Positions 10,792 to 22,505 of a stretch of DNA of 64,000 bases are shown piece after piece; positions within the stretch are counted from its first letter, which is position 1, and every line of letters starts with the position of its first letter. The notes below the pieces were generated by a model that was not told the DNA's origin, made no database searches, and saw nothing but the letters and a program-made list of their open reading frames with translations. The position numbers and the translations under genes were made by a program. The stretch is taken from positions 19,179,001-19,243,000 of the forward strand of contig NC_091111.1 in assembly GCF_024713975.1 (NCBI RefSeq), in the 5' to 3' direction. The stretch is from Paralichthys olivaceus (taxonomy: Eukaryota; Chordata; Actinopteri; Pleuronectiformes; Paralichthyidae).

Positions 10792-13079
10792 ATGGAGGCG
10801 GCGGAGGGAGAGGAGCTCAGAGTCCCGGTGACGGCGAAGACACAAGTGACGGAGCAGGTGAATAAATATAAAGACATTTTAAAAACTGCGCTGACCGGAC
10901 AGACGAACGTTCCCGAGGAGACGAGGCGGGTTCTCCTGCAGGAGCTGCTGATGGTGAGTTCAGGTTCTTCATCTTCTCCACGAAGTTTGTCTTTGGGTCA
11001 AAGTGCTTCAGCAGCCGCAGAACATCCACCCACAGAAGTCAGGTCACAAGGGTCCCGGTCATCTGGGTCTTTTTAAAGAAGAGTCATAATAATGATGATG
11101 ATGATGATGCAGAATAACAGTGAGTTGAATTTTGTACCTGCTTCTGAAAACACTTCACAGAGATCAAACACAAAGAGGATGGAAGGCATCAAAGATGTAA
11201 AAACAAGAACTGGAATTAAAACCTTCAAAGTGCAGAATGTGCCAGACAAAGGTTATTTTATAATATTTATCACTAAGACCATGTTAACTCACTTAAAATC
11301 CAAGTATTTGCAGTGACCGCTTAGTCTCAATCAAAAAGTGGGTGTTAGAAATGAGTAAAAACATTGATTGCACACCGAGGCAATAAAATACAAGAACATT
11401 TACATAATACAATATATATATATCAATATTTCCAGCTCCTCTCAGATCTTTTTTTCTTACCCACAATATAAATTTGCCAAACTCAATAAATAACAAAATA
11501 CTCACACATGGTCAACACACGTGTGATTTGTTTGTGTGCAGAACTTCGAAGCTGCTGTTCAGGACAACGTGTTGGTGAATGGAAAACCTTGGGAGGAGGC
11601 ACCTGATGCTGAGGGTGATTCACTTATTCCCTGTTATAACCCCACAGCTTGTTTTCAGAGGACAAATCCAGATGACGTTTGAAGTTTGTGTTTCTCCTCT
11701 CCTGAGCAGAGGATGAGTCGGCTGATCTGGAAAGCCTCCTGGATGACACCATTGTTGAGACCACCAGGAGGCGCCGTACTTACCCCAGACAGATCCTGCC
11801 GCATGTGGTCCATTCCCTCAAGGCTGAGCGTAAACTCATGGTGGGTGTCGGGGCCGGTTTGTACTATTACTGAATTATTACTCTTATTGAACATATCTCG
11901 TTTCCAAACCGCAAGGGATTCAACACTGCACTGGGCCCTCAGTAATAACAATACATAAGATGAACGGCTCTCAACATGTGTGAAAGACAGACAGAGAATC
12001 GTTACTTGAATCAGGTTTTAAGAAAAGTGCATCACAGTAACTCTAGACCATCCAGAAGTTCTTTCTCCTTTACATCCGCTGCCATGTTGTGTGTTCCAGG
12101 GGCTTTATGAACCAGCAGTCAAACCTCAAGAGGTGGCCAGAGACCCTGATCAAGGTATTTACTGAACGCAAACATTTTAAACTCAGCTCATTTAGTCACT
12201 TAAAGTTCTGCCAGTCAGATAAATCTTTGTTCTGTCGACATCATATTTACTGAAAACATATAAATATCATCACTATCAGAAATGAGACACTTTGATTTAC
12301 GGACACCATCTCTAGTCTCTGCTTTCTGTTTGATTCCTCTGTGGTTTAAAATGTAGCATCGTCTCTCCAGTGGGTTCATATTGACCGACTGTGAATGCCG
12401 GACATTTTCTTCTTGCTTTCATATAATCAGGAAGAGCTACTTCTCTTGAAAGTTGAAAGTTTCAGCCTCAGTGAACTGAAATACCTAGAGATGCTGCTTT
12501 TTGTTCACCTTTAGAGTTTCAGTTGCCTCGGTAGATTAAAGTGTCTTGTCTGTTGTTATTGTGTTTGCTTAAGTTCTCCACATTATGTTTTTTAACAATA
12601 AAAGTTCTAATCCTACGTTTGTTTCCTCAGAGAACATCATGACTGATTTGTCTGCAGCTGCTCCTGAGATGGTGAAACAGGCCATCCAGGTTATAAAGGT
12701 GCCACAGCGAACCTGCGTCAATCCTCATCCACAAATACACATTTAATAGATGAGATAAATTTATATTTTATATAACAAAATGTTTTATCTACTCTTCTTT
12801 GTCCGTCCTCAGTCGATCAGCACTCTGCAGAAACAAGCCGAAGGCCTCCGAGAGGTCCTCAACATGAAGCCGAGTCACACCACCCTGGAGATCCATAGAG
12901 AAGTGTTCAGCTGCAACGGCCAATCTGACGCTCCGATGCCGGGCACGGCTGCGAGGAACAGGCTGCCGATCAAGCGAGCCGTAGATGAAGCGGCGGCCTC
13001 AGAATGCTACGTGCCTCTCTCCAAGAAACTAGGTCACCCTGTGGAAGAGGGTGAACCAGAGCGACGCTTGGTGCAATGA
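10792..13079 (+). CDS. nsl1: Nsl1, MIS12 kinetochore complex subunit
   Basis: Six exons: 10792-10953, 11542-11614, 11710-11840, 12100-12154, 12631-12698 and 12813-13079, in frame for 251 residues. NSL1 is a subunit of the MIS12 complex (with MIS12, DSN1 and PMF1), which links centromeric chromatin to the NDC80 complex at the outer kinetochore. Family landmarks are NFEAAVQDNVLVNGKPWEE, the acidic segment before DDTIVETT, RRRRTYPRQILPHVVHSLKA, LYEPAVKPQE and the C-terminal helix QKQAEGLREVLNMKP with EIHREVFS. The last part is less conserved and basic in places (LPIKRAVDE, LSKKLG). The ATG at 10792 is the first in frame; a TTG four codons upstream is not a credible start. An ATTAAA at 13283-13288 is a plausible polyadenylation signal. 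Confidence 0.9.
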
Positions 13080-13718
13080 TCGGAGAGGAAATAAGATGCA
13101 GCGATGTAATGGACTCTTTTCTGATCTGAACATTTAAATTTGCCCTTCTGTCTCAAACGAGTCGGTTTATCTTCATCTTAAGATCTTTACTGTTAATGTA
13201 AACTCTTTTTTTAAACCTGTGCTGTGTCTTTTTAATTTTAAAGGAAAAGGCTGTTAATATTTTATATTTGTCATTTTTCTCCATTAAATATCTAAAACCA
13301 ACACTTTCTGACCTGCTTGTCTGTTGCTCTCGGTCTGACGTTCACTGTCGCTCACAGACGATCCTCAAACAGAAGTGAAAAGTGTTTTTTTTTTTGGAGG
13401 TTCAACTATTTTTAGTTGTGGTTTAAATCCCAGTTGTTTGGTGGTTATTTCTGCAGAATGTGTGATTAAAGAGATAAACCACAGTGTAAAGTTATCAACT
13501 GATGACTTGTGGTGGATCGTGGTCCCGGAGTCATGTGACTTATGTGAACCGTCCTCGCTGCTTCTTCTAAAATCGCAACAAATTTAAAAGGTGAAAAGGA
13601 AGCTGAAGTGAAACTGCAGGTTTCTCTCCTGTAGTATAAACTTTACTGGAAACTTTTGTGTTGTGTGACAGAGACGCTGAACCAGGACGACCTCAGCGCA
13701 CACAGTAAAACTCCTGTG

Positions 13719-14062
13719 ATGTCAGAGAGCAAGAACGAGCACCTGTGGGAGAAGAGTGAGGTAAGATCACGCTTCTTATCCTGCTGTGAACTACGACACA
13801 AGGTCAGAGGTCACGAGTTAAAATGAGGGACAGTTTGAAAGATCTTCTGGTTAAGGTTACTGAAAAGTGTGTGTGTGTGTGCGTGCGTGTGTGTGCGTGC
13901 GTGCGCGTGCCTGTGTGTCTGTGTGTCTGTGTGTGTCAGGGTTCAGAGGACGACGGCAGGAGGATGAAGAGGAGAGAGAAAAACAGAGTTGCAGCTCAGA
14001 AGAGCCGCAAGAGACAAACACAGAGAGCCGACCTGCTGCATGAGGTGTGTGTGTGTGTGTGT

Positions 14063-14100
<38 letters not shown>

Positions 14101-14490
14101 CACAAATTTTAAAATCTATCATCTGTCCATTTATTGGTGATTTCCTCCTCTTCCATTTCTTCTTGTCTTCCCTCTTCCAGGCCTGTGAGCTCCTGGAGCA
14201 GAGGAACCAGAAGCTGAGGACAGAGGTGTTTACATATTTACTCTCATTTAATTCTCCTTTAAATTTTTAATTCTCCGACAACAGCCTGAAAACACTGAAA
14301 CCACAGATAAACCAAATGTAATCAAAAGCCAGACTTGTTGTTTTTCGTGTTTCAGGTGGATTCTCTGTCCGAGGAGCAGCGACTCCTGACTGAAACTCTC
14401 ACAACCCACGAGAGTCAGTGTCCCATCATGCACTGCCCCTTCTCCTCGTCCGGCCTGCTGCCTGACAACATGGCCGCCTGTTCAGTTTGA
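13719..14490 (+). CDS. batf3: Batf3, AP-1 family bZIP factor
   Basis: Four exons: 13719-13760, 13940-14044, 14181-14225 and 14356-14490, giving 108 residues with phase-0 junctions. BATF proteins pair with JUN and act with IRF4 or IRF8 at composite DNA sites; BATF3 drives dendritic-cell and T-cell programmes in mammals. The basic region is KRREKNRVAAQKSRKRQTQ (residues 24-42). Zipper leucines lie at 47, 54, 61, 68 and 75, a perfect heptad series. The C-terminal Cys pattern ESQCPIMHCPF matches the BATF/BATF3 tail. No transactivation domain is present, as expected. Position next to nsl1 and tatdn3, as in human 1q32.3, supports BATF3 over BATF. The intron on each side of exon 2 has a GT-rich tract against the splice site. 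A splice-acceptor-like GACAG at about 13668-13672 suggests an upstream non-coding exon may exist. AATAAA lies at 14718-14723. Confidence 0.92.
13867..14097 (+). repeat. GT-rich tracts flanking batf3 exon 2
   Basis: Imperfect GT tract at 13867-13936 ends at the acceptor of exon 2 (AG at 13938-13939). A second tract, 14045-14097, starts at the donor itself (GAG then gtgtgtgt). Confidence 0.9.
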
Positions 14491-16580
14491 GGTGAGGGGT
14501 CACGTCTCTGACCTCTGACCAGTGCAACATGTCTACAGCTGTAACCCACCATGTGATGCAACAACACAACTCTAGAGGGCAGTGTTCACTATGATCAGAA
14601 ATTAAGTGGCAGATTTTATAATGGCAGTGAAGAGCGACCCCTGGTGGCCACACTCTGCAGTACATCACTGTGGTGCCGGTGGTTCGACTCCTGTTTCATC
14701 TTTCAGGTGGAAAATTAAATAAAACATTTAGTTCATATTCATAATGTCACTGAAGAATGAATTCATTGTGAACTGTGTGATGTGATGATCTGAGGTGTAA
14801 AATCTGTTCCGTTAAACGTTTATGAATTAAAATCTTTTAATCCCACAATAGTTTATTTGCAGCTTTATTATATGGAAACTTAGATGAAAACAGAAATTCC
14901 AGGAACTGGAGCAAAAGACTAAAACTGTTCCGTTAATAATTAGTGTTGAGCTGAGTCAGAATCATGTGTTCTGGAAAAAGTAAAGAGTCATAAGTTCTAA
15001 TGGAACATCTGGAACAGATTTCCCCTTTGAATAAAAACACATGTCACAAACCTGTGGGTCATAATGTGTTGACATTTGATTATTCACGTATATTTTTATA
15101 GGAATAAAGGGTCGTGTTCTGATTCTACAGCGGCAAATACAGACTTTCAGAAAACCAGTGGCCCCCGTGTGTCTGGTTGGTTTAAATCACTGGTTAATAA
15201 AAAGCACAGACCATTAAACTAAAATGTATTTACAACCTCCCACCACAAGGGGCTGTTTTGATCCAGTCAGTAGAAATAACACTGTCTGTATTAAAACACT
15301 AATGAGAATTATTTTACTTCATTTTCTTCTATTAGAATCAATTTAAACACATCATAGTGTCAGATGATGCTTTATAAGGGCTCCACATATTATTATTATT
15401 ATTATTATTATTATCATAAAGTATTGTTTTAGTTTTCATTATATATTTAAATCTGGGAAAATGATTCGTTTTTTCCCAGACTGAGAATCGAACTGCAGCG
15501 ACAACTTCTGTTACTGATTCAACTGAGAGGCGCTTTCTGAGAAAATGGCGTATTGTGTCTTTAAAAGAAGACAGACATCAAAGTGAAAACTTGAAAATCA
15601 TCATTTTCCATCGATCAGCAAATATAAAAAAAACACAATGATGCACGGAAAACTGCAAAATCCCTCGTGTGTGTTTCCGACCACGTTTGTCACCATCGTT
15701 GGAGGGAAAGAGAGGTCACATGGGATCGCACCTCCTTCGACTGAAGGCGTGTCAGAGAGGTTCCATAAACTCTGTTTCACCTGAATCTGTGGTTTGCTGA
15801 ACACTTGCTGAACGTCACAGTTCCCCATTCTCACCACGATCGCATCAGAACTCACGGTTTTGAATCTGCTCTGTGGTTTCGTTTTCCCTTCCTCTTCCGC
15901 TCGGAGGTGGATGAAGAAGACCAATCACGTTCGAGCAGCTTTGGTTCCCTGCAGCTAAACAGTCGGCTGAAGTTGATTCACATCTGAACTCACCTTTCAG
16001 ACCACACCCCTCTGGTTAGTGTGTTTGTTCACACACTCCTGCAGGAAACTGACGTCACAGCGTTCAGATCATTGTCTGAATGAGCTGGAATCACCTCCGG
16101 CCTGAATCCGAGCATCGTTCCACAGCAGAGCAGCAACACTGACAGGAAGCAACACGTCGCCCTGAAAGCTTTGCTGAGAATACAAGACGCAGCCAGCAGC
16201 ACGGACACAGGCGGCCGAGACACGAACACACCCACACTTCTGCTGAACTCACACACGTGAGCTGTTCATTATGTTTGTTTGTTTGCAAAACCAGAGCAAC
16301 TCGTCAAAGTAATTCTCCCGTCCCGACCTTCTGATTCAACATTGCGGCTTCTCTTGACGTAGCGTCAGACTTTGGGTGTCACGGAGGATGAATACACAGT
16401 TAAGGGTCGGTAATCCTGGAAACGTTAGACGCAACGGGACGCTGATGGATCATGGGGATGAAAAACAGGTTGAACTATTCTACCTGTTTTGCTGAAGCAT
16501 CATCCAATCAGAAGCTGGACTGACTCCATGTATTTCTGCAAATTTCTCATGAACAGAAAAGTGGTGGCCAATGTTCAAAC

Positions 16581-16635
<55 letters not shown>

Positions 16636-16839
16636 TGTATTCTTAGTAATTTCTCCGGAAGAAAAACATTTTCCAGGGTTAAAGACCTTGTGGTTTCTCG
16701 TGAGGCACAAATATTTGATACAACTTAAAGTACAAATAAACCCACAATCCACAGAGCACCAGAGCACATCATCCAGAGAAATCCACCATTTATTCAAGGT
16801 AACGGGACGTTTTCATTTTGTCGCCTTTTAATTGCGTCG

Positions 16840-17650
16840 TGCTTCAAGCATCGCAGGTTGCTAGCCAACACGCTGCTAGCCATTTGGACATTTGGCTTGT
16901 TTTTTTCCTTCCACCGTTTTTATTAACTCGTGCATGTAAACACGAGCCGTCCGGAGGAGAGGAGAGTCGGACTAGTGGCTGAAGTAACTTCAATATTGCG
17001 TCTGCCAGCGCCAGCGTTCACAAGAAAAATCCGGAGGTGCTCACAGCTCTGCAAACTTCACCGTCTCCTCCAGCAGCTGCGTCAGGACGTCTGCCGGTTC
17101 GACTCGAGCACGAGAAGCTAACGATTCCACGTTTGTGTTGATTCTCGTCTCTGTATCGACTTTAGTTAGAACCGGTCAGGTTTTCACATCAGGAAGTTCA
17201 GCGTTTGCTACTGAAGCTTTCCAGAAACTCTTTGACTCATTACAAATACAAATGGAGAAACAAGAGTTTTGGATGTTTCCTGATTTACTTTCTTCTACTC
17301 AAAGCAGTTTTAACTTCCCCCCCGCCCACACAGATACATGTGAAATCCATGTTTCAGCAGCTTTCCTTGAAATGGCCACTGATGCAATCTGCCCCCTCTT
17401 GGATGAAACTACTTCCTGCCATCTTGAAACATCTTGATCTGACTGTTGCCCTCATGATGATTTAATCCAAACAAGCGTAAAGTGTGAAACGAAACTTAGC
17501 TCATCAGCGTCCGCGCTCATAAACTTTAAATAAGCATAGAAGACGTGTGGGTACGAGCGCTGACATCTTGTGCCATGAAATCGAGGAAACATGCGCTCGA
17601 CCAATCACGGGTCAGTCTGAGCTGTCAATCATAATGCCCGTTATTAAACC
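16840..17650. repeat. Probable dispersed element between batf3 and atf3
   Basis: Contains GCATCGCAGGTTGCTAGCCA, CACGAGCCGTCCGGAGGAG, GATGCAATCTGCCCCCTCTT and ACCAATCACGGGTCAGTCTG in this order. These phrases resemble a long dispersed teleost repeat from memory. No second copy is present in this window, so the call rests on recollection. Short open frames inside it have no protein resemblance I recognise. Confidence 0.35.
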
Positions 17651-17745
17651 GAACTGATCAGAAACACGAACAAACAGTGTGAAATCTGAACTTTTGTGAC
17701 CCGTGGCTGCTCGTCCCACATGAGGTATTGTCCAATACAGGGCAA

Positions 17746-17785
<40 letters not shown>

Positions 17786-19350
17786 AAGATTATTTGTCAT
17801 TCTCTCGCAACTCAGTCACAAGCGGAGATGAGATGAGTCATGTAACGACAGTGTCATAATCCCTGACCTGCAACTTCCTGTGTGTTGTGGTCAAAGGCCA
17901 CAGCTTTATACGTGTGTGTGTGCGCGTGTGTCACCTGAAGTGAAATAAATATCATTGTGTGCAAAGTGTTAAGGGACATAAGAACGTCTCAACTAATGTG
18001 TTAACTAAGTACAGGGAACACGAGGCCGCTGCTGTCAGACCTGAACTCCAGGTTCTCTCCTGAAATCTTTCAGAGGTGATGAAGGTGCGAACACAAATGA
18101 AAAATGTGAAACTTGCGCTTTTATCATAAATAGATTAGTTAGAACAAGAACGTCAATACGAGTTGAGGGATCTTCTGCTGACGTACGTTGATTTATTTCA
18201 TTGTTCTGTAATTACCTGGAATTAATGAACCAGTGACAGAACAGTTTTGATGTATAATTTATCTTTATACGAGTTTTAATAATAATAAAAAGGGGAAAAA
18301 TGTGATCACTTCCTGTAAAGACTCAGTGACGGCCGCGAGCTGAACCCGAGAACAAATGGTAGGGTCGTCTGTTTTTCACGAGGCTGTGGTGAAACTTCTG
18401 ATTTCCGTTTCTGCTTCAGCCTCGAGTGTGTTGACCAACTGCTTTTCCACAAACAGCTCATCAAGTGATGAAGAAAATAAAAACACATTCAAACTTTGTA
18501 AACAGAGAAATTATTTACCCTTGAAACGTGAGCAACTTTAAAACACGTTATTCACCAACGACACCAGAGCGACTGAGTTTTCAGGATTTCTCACAATAAT
18601 AAAAATCAAAGCAGCTTCATGTCAGATCCGGTTCAGACCAGAGGAGTTTCCCACCAAAAATCTCACAATGCTATCGAGGAAGAACAACAAATATCTGGTT
18701 GTGCGCTCTGATCCAGATCCACACCACGTTTTAAATGGTTCTGGTTGCCAAGTTGTTTAAAGTCGTTGTAATGGACGTCTAATCCATCAATTACACAACC
18801 AGCTAACTGGCATGAAGCCGTAAAATCCCTCCCACCAGCAAACGCAGAGAATCACTTGATCCACGTCGGCTTGAAAGTTGAAATCTTGTGGTCTGACCCC
18901 ACCCGTCTGGCACTTGGAGGTGATGAAAACAAACACTGAAGTGCTCACGTGTTTCAGGAAACACTCTGGTCCGTTCGGCTGCGACCGGTCGGAGAGCACG
19001 ACCTCCTGAGGTCATCGTGTACTTTATGTTAAAACTTTTTTTTTTTTTTTTTAAAGCGTGGGTTAAAAAAAGAAAACCTGTTCCGGGGGTGTGTCCAGGT
19101 GTGGAGCGGTGGGAAAGTGGGCGGTACATGAGGGAAACGTTTCAACTTGATTCTGTGCTGTTTCACACAAACTGGTACGTTAATGACAACTTGTCATCAG
19201 ATTCTCACAGGTTATATATCGTATCATGTGTTAAAGTATATTCTCGTAGAGAACAACTGTCGCTTGTGGATAAATTAACCACGAAGACGAGTCGTTTCTT
19301 TCAGAACATTTTATTTAGTAAGAGAAAAGAAAACAACGATTCAGGCGATG

Positions 19351-19412
19351 TTTTCATTGTTTTCATTGTTTTCATTGTTTTCATTGTTTTCATTGTTTTC
19401 ATTGTTTTCATT
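19351..19412 (+). repeat. 9-bp minisatellite (TTTTCATTG)n
   Basis: About 6.9 perfect copies of TTTTCATTG. Because 9 is a multiple of 3, it encodes a VFI or KTM tripeptide repeat in long frames on the two strands; these are not genes. Confidence 0.95.
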
Positions 19413-19544
19413 CCGATGCAGAGATCACACGTTTTTTCTTTACGGCTCGAATCATCGCTAACTCTCTTCACATGTTTGTTGGTGTCAGCGTCGTGTGACG
19501 TCATCTTCTACGTTTGCATAGCAGCCATCTGACACGCCCCCATA

Positions 19545-19760
19545 ATGACCAATCACGAGGGACAGCGGCAGCTGGCCAATCAGAGCAGACTGGGCTTTAT
19601 CAGGGCGGGGGGGGGGGGTCTTAAAGGGACAGGAGCCAAAAACCAAGTGTTTGAGACAGAGGCTGTTAAGAGGAGCTGCAGCGATGGACAGTCTGAGGAC
19701 AGAGATTCTGAAGATTAGAGCTTGAAAACATTTTACAGTTATAACACGGATTAAAAAGAT
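19545..19760 (+). repeat. Dispersed repeat (GACAGAGGCTGTTAAGAGGAG family)
   Basis: Runs from GCCAATCAGAGCAGACTGGG through a G run and TTAAAGGGACAGGAGCC to TTGAAAACATTTTACAG. The order of these words matches a widespread teleost repeat as I recall it, and a second, inverted fragment is present at 7665-7770. The CCAAT-like words here belong to the repeat and are not evidence of a promoter. Confidence 0.7.
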
Positions 19761-19860
19761 TGAAGTGAATGTGACAGATTTAAAACATGTTGCTGCAGTT
19801 TATTAATTAAACTGTATTTCACAGATTATCCTCACAAACATTGAGTCAGACACACAAACA

Positions 19861-19911
<51 letters not shown>

Positions 19912-20140
19912 ACGGACCAGGACAACATGTCCAGTCTTGTCTCTCTTCAGCTGCTCTCTAATTTGCATGTACGTTTTCTCTTCTGGTGAAAAACAAGAGA
20001 AAAAGCAGGAAGTTCCACGGCTCTCTGGAAATATAGTAATCTTGTTTTTCAGGGAACAGTATTGTGGTTTTTCATGTATTTCCCTTCACCTTTATCCTTT
20101 TAAGACACAGCAGGGCTCGTACTGATGCAACCGAGAGGCA

Positions 20141-20142
<2 letters not shown>

Positions 20143-20209
<67 letters not shown>
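20143..20209 (+). repeat. (GT)n microsatellite, 67 bp
   Basis: Uninterrupted GT dinucleotide run. Confidence 0.97.
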
Positions 20210-20210
<1 letters not shown>

Positions 20211-20354
20211 CAGTTTGTTGTTTTATTCAAACAAAAACAACAAGCTGCCGCTGAGGGGGCTCATTTATTATTTAACCCTGTTATCTTATTATCTCAACAT
20301 CAAATTAAGTTGTATAGTTTTATTACTTTTTCAGATGAAACATATGAAAAATCT

Positions 20355-20535
20355 TTTAGTTAAAGCTCCAGTGTGTAAGATTTAGGTGAAAGGGAACTAT
20401 GGCTGAAGTTTAATGTAGAATAATCCTGATGATGTTTTCTTTACCCCGGAAAAGGCCCTTTATATTTTAAATACTTTAAATTTTAAATACTTTAAATTTT
20501 AAATACTTTATTACATTGATTATGTTAAATACCTG
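20355..20535 (+). repeat. Dispersed repeat (CTCCAGTGTGTAAGATTTAG family) with internal tandem
   Basis: Starts TTAAAGCTCCAGTGTGTAAG, continues GTGAAAGGGAACTATGGCTG, and passes through AGAATAATCCTGATGATG to GGCCCTTTATATTTTAAATA. This order matches a very common teleost repeat. Inside it an 18-bp A/T unit (ATTTTAAATACTTTA-based) is repeated about three times at 20464-20512. Confidence 0.65.
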
Positions 20536-20945
20536 CTCTCGTCCTCTTTCTTGCAGCTTTGTAACACATCATAGTTCAGTAATGATCATTACCGTCTGTG
20601 CATGGACAGAGTGTTGACTGAGTTTTTCTGAAGACGACAGGTTTCATTTCAACACATATCTTTAATTAACAAAGTATCAAAAACAAAAATTGACGGATCA
20701 CAGAGATGGAAGTACACATTGGTAGTAGCAGTGCGTTTATACCTGACAGCCTGTGGTTTGTTCATTTGGACGACGGTGCAGTAGGCACAACAGAACACAC
20801 GCAACTCAGTGCTACGACACGACAATAAACAAACACAACACACACACTATGAACACACGCAGACGCCTGCGTCCCTTTGACCGTGTGACTCTCAGACACA
20901 CACACGATAAACAATATAAACCGTCCTCAACAATTCAACAACCTA

Positions 20946-22505
20946 TTTATTTCCCTTCTCTTGTGGTGATATGTAAAGATGTTGTTCAGTCTGTTGGGTG
21001 AAGTGTTGTGGGCACAGCGCCCTCCTGGTGCGATGGCTGTGAGGGGAAGTGCAGTGACAGTGGGGGGGGGGTAAACCTTGACGGAGCGGAGGGCGGGAGA
21101 AGTATCTGTCAGTGGGGCGATAACAATCAAAAAAACACATCATCTGGTCTTGTGTAACTTCAGAGTCAGGCGCGGTGGAGGACGAGCCGAAAGGTGACGC
21201 AACACTTCTGATACCTAGCTAACGATATCCAGTGAACATAACTTTCAAACTTTCGACTGCTTTTAAACCAAAGGAGGCATCTGGTGTTTAGAAACAGTAG
21301 CACAGAGTCAATGCGCAGTCAATACAATATACAAGATTCTCGGTAGAAAACACGTCTGAAAAATAACACTCATGTAGCTTCATCGTCACAGAGGATGTAA
21401 AAACAACACTAGGTCTGTTTAAGAGGGAACGCAGTGATAATTTAAGTGTACTCGTGAAATTACACTACTCACTTTTTTTCGGACAATATTTCCCTACAGC
21501 ACATTTCAAACGTTTAAGGAAAGTAAAGTATCGTCTGCATATAGGAGTACATAGGCATTTATACTGTGTTTTAAGTGCAGGATAATAAACCCTGCCTGCA
21601 AATTACATTTCCCTTTTGCAACTGTTACTGCTACCGTGGTTGACAGCCCACAACCGGACTCAGGCTGCATCCGTACGCCTGCGTTTTTCGCCTGTAAACG
21701 CCCTTTTCAAACTAAAAAAAAACGAAAAAGATCTCTGTCAACACGAGTGATTTGATCCCGGTCGCGTGAAAGGAGCTGGACGGAAAAAAAACGTTGTAGC
21801 CTCGCACTCTTTGAGAGTTAGGCTGCAAAACGAGGCAGTAAAATAAAGTTACAGTGTGACTTCTACAGCCAGCGTACGTCCTGAGTGGTTAGTAGTAGCA
21901 GCAGATTTAGTAGTTCGTGTTGTATAAAGGACGAGCAGACAGGGTTAATACGACAACAACAGTAGTTTCTTAATAAATATACTGATTTTCATACAACAAG
22001 CACAAACAACCGATCTTTTAAAGTCAGCGTCTCGCAGCTCAAAGTCACTCGTGCGTCTGTGCACACTCACATGTCGTTCTGTAACTGCGTTCTTTGTGGG
22101 TGAACAGATAAACCGTGTGCCATGATCACCATGAAATCACTTTGGTACAAAACTCAGACACTAAATCAGACTTTTCATCTATTCAAAATACCTGTAATTA
22201 AAAAAAAAACAATCAATGATAATTTTGTTTTTAGTGCTATAGCATCGTCCTTGTCCCTGACAATGTCAAGGTGCTGTCCATTGTCTTTCACCTGTCCCAT
22301 CAGGTTTCAGAGAGTGGGGGGGGGGGTCACTCCCTGTAGCAGCGATGTGGATGCTGAATGAGTCCGAAGCTGGTGTTCGTCTTGTTCGTAGTCATTCTCA
22401 GGTCGTTAGTCTAAGCAGCTCCACCCGTGGCTCTGGGGGGTCTGCGCCACATCAGAGACGGCAGGTGGAAGCGACGCAAGTCCCCAGAAAAGTCGTAAGA
22501 GTTGC
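20946..22505 (-). other. atf3: Probable atf3 3' untranslated region
   Basis: The stretch follows the Atf3 stop codon on the minus strand and reaches a reverse AATAAA at 20946-20951. Several ATTTA words are present on the transcript strand (for example near 21976), as expected for a labile immediate-early mRNA. The end point is a guess from the single signal. Confidence 0.45.

Larger units (their letters stand above)
14724..20640. other. Gene-free spacer between batf3 and atf3
   Basis: No exon chain is visible on either strand between the batf3 polyadenylation signal and the probable atf3 3' end. The spacer holds CA/GT repeats at 16583-16631 and 17751-17781, a (TC)n at 19863-19909, a 9-bp minisatellite and the dispersed repeats listed separately. 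Confidence 0.55.

Noticed and set aside
19500-19600. CCAAT boxes suggesting a promoter at about 19.55 kb
   Set aside because: The CCAAT words belong to the dispersed repeat at 19545-19760, and no transcript or exon follows.
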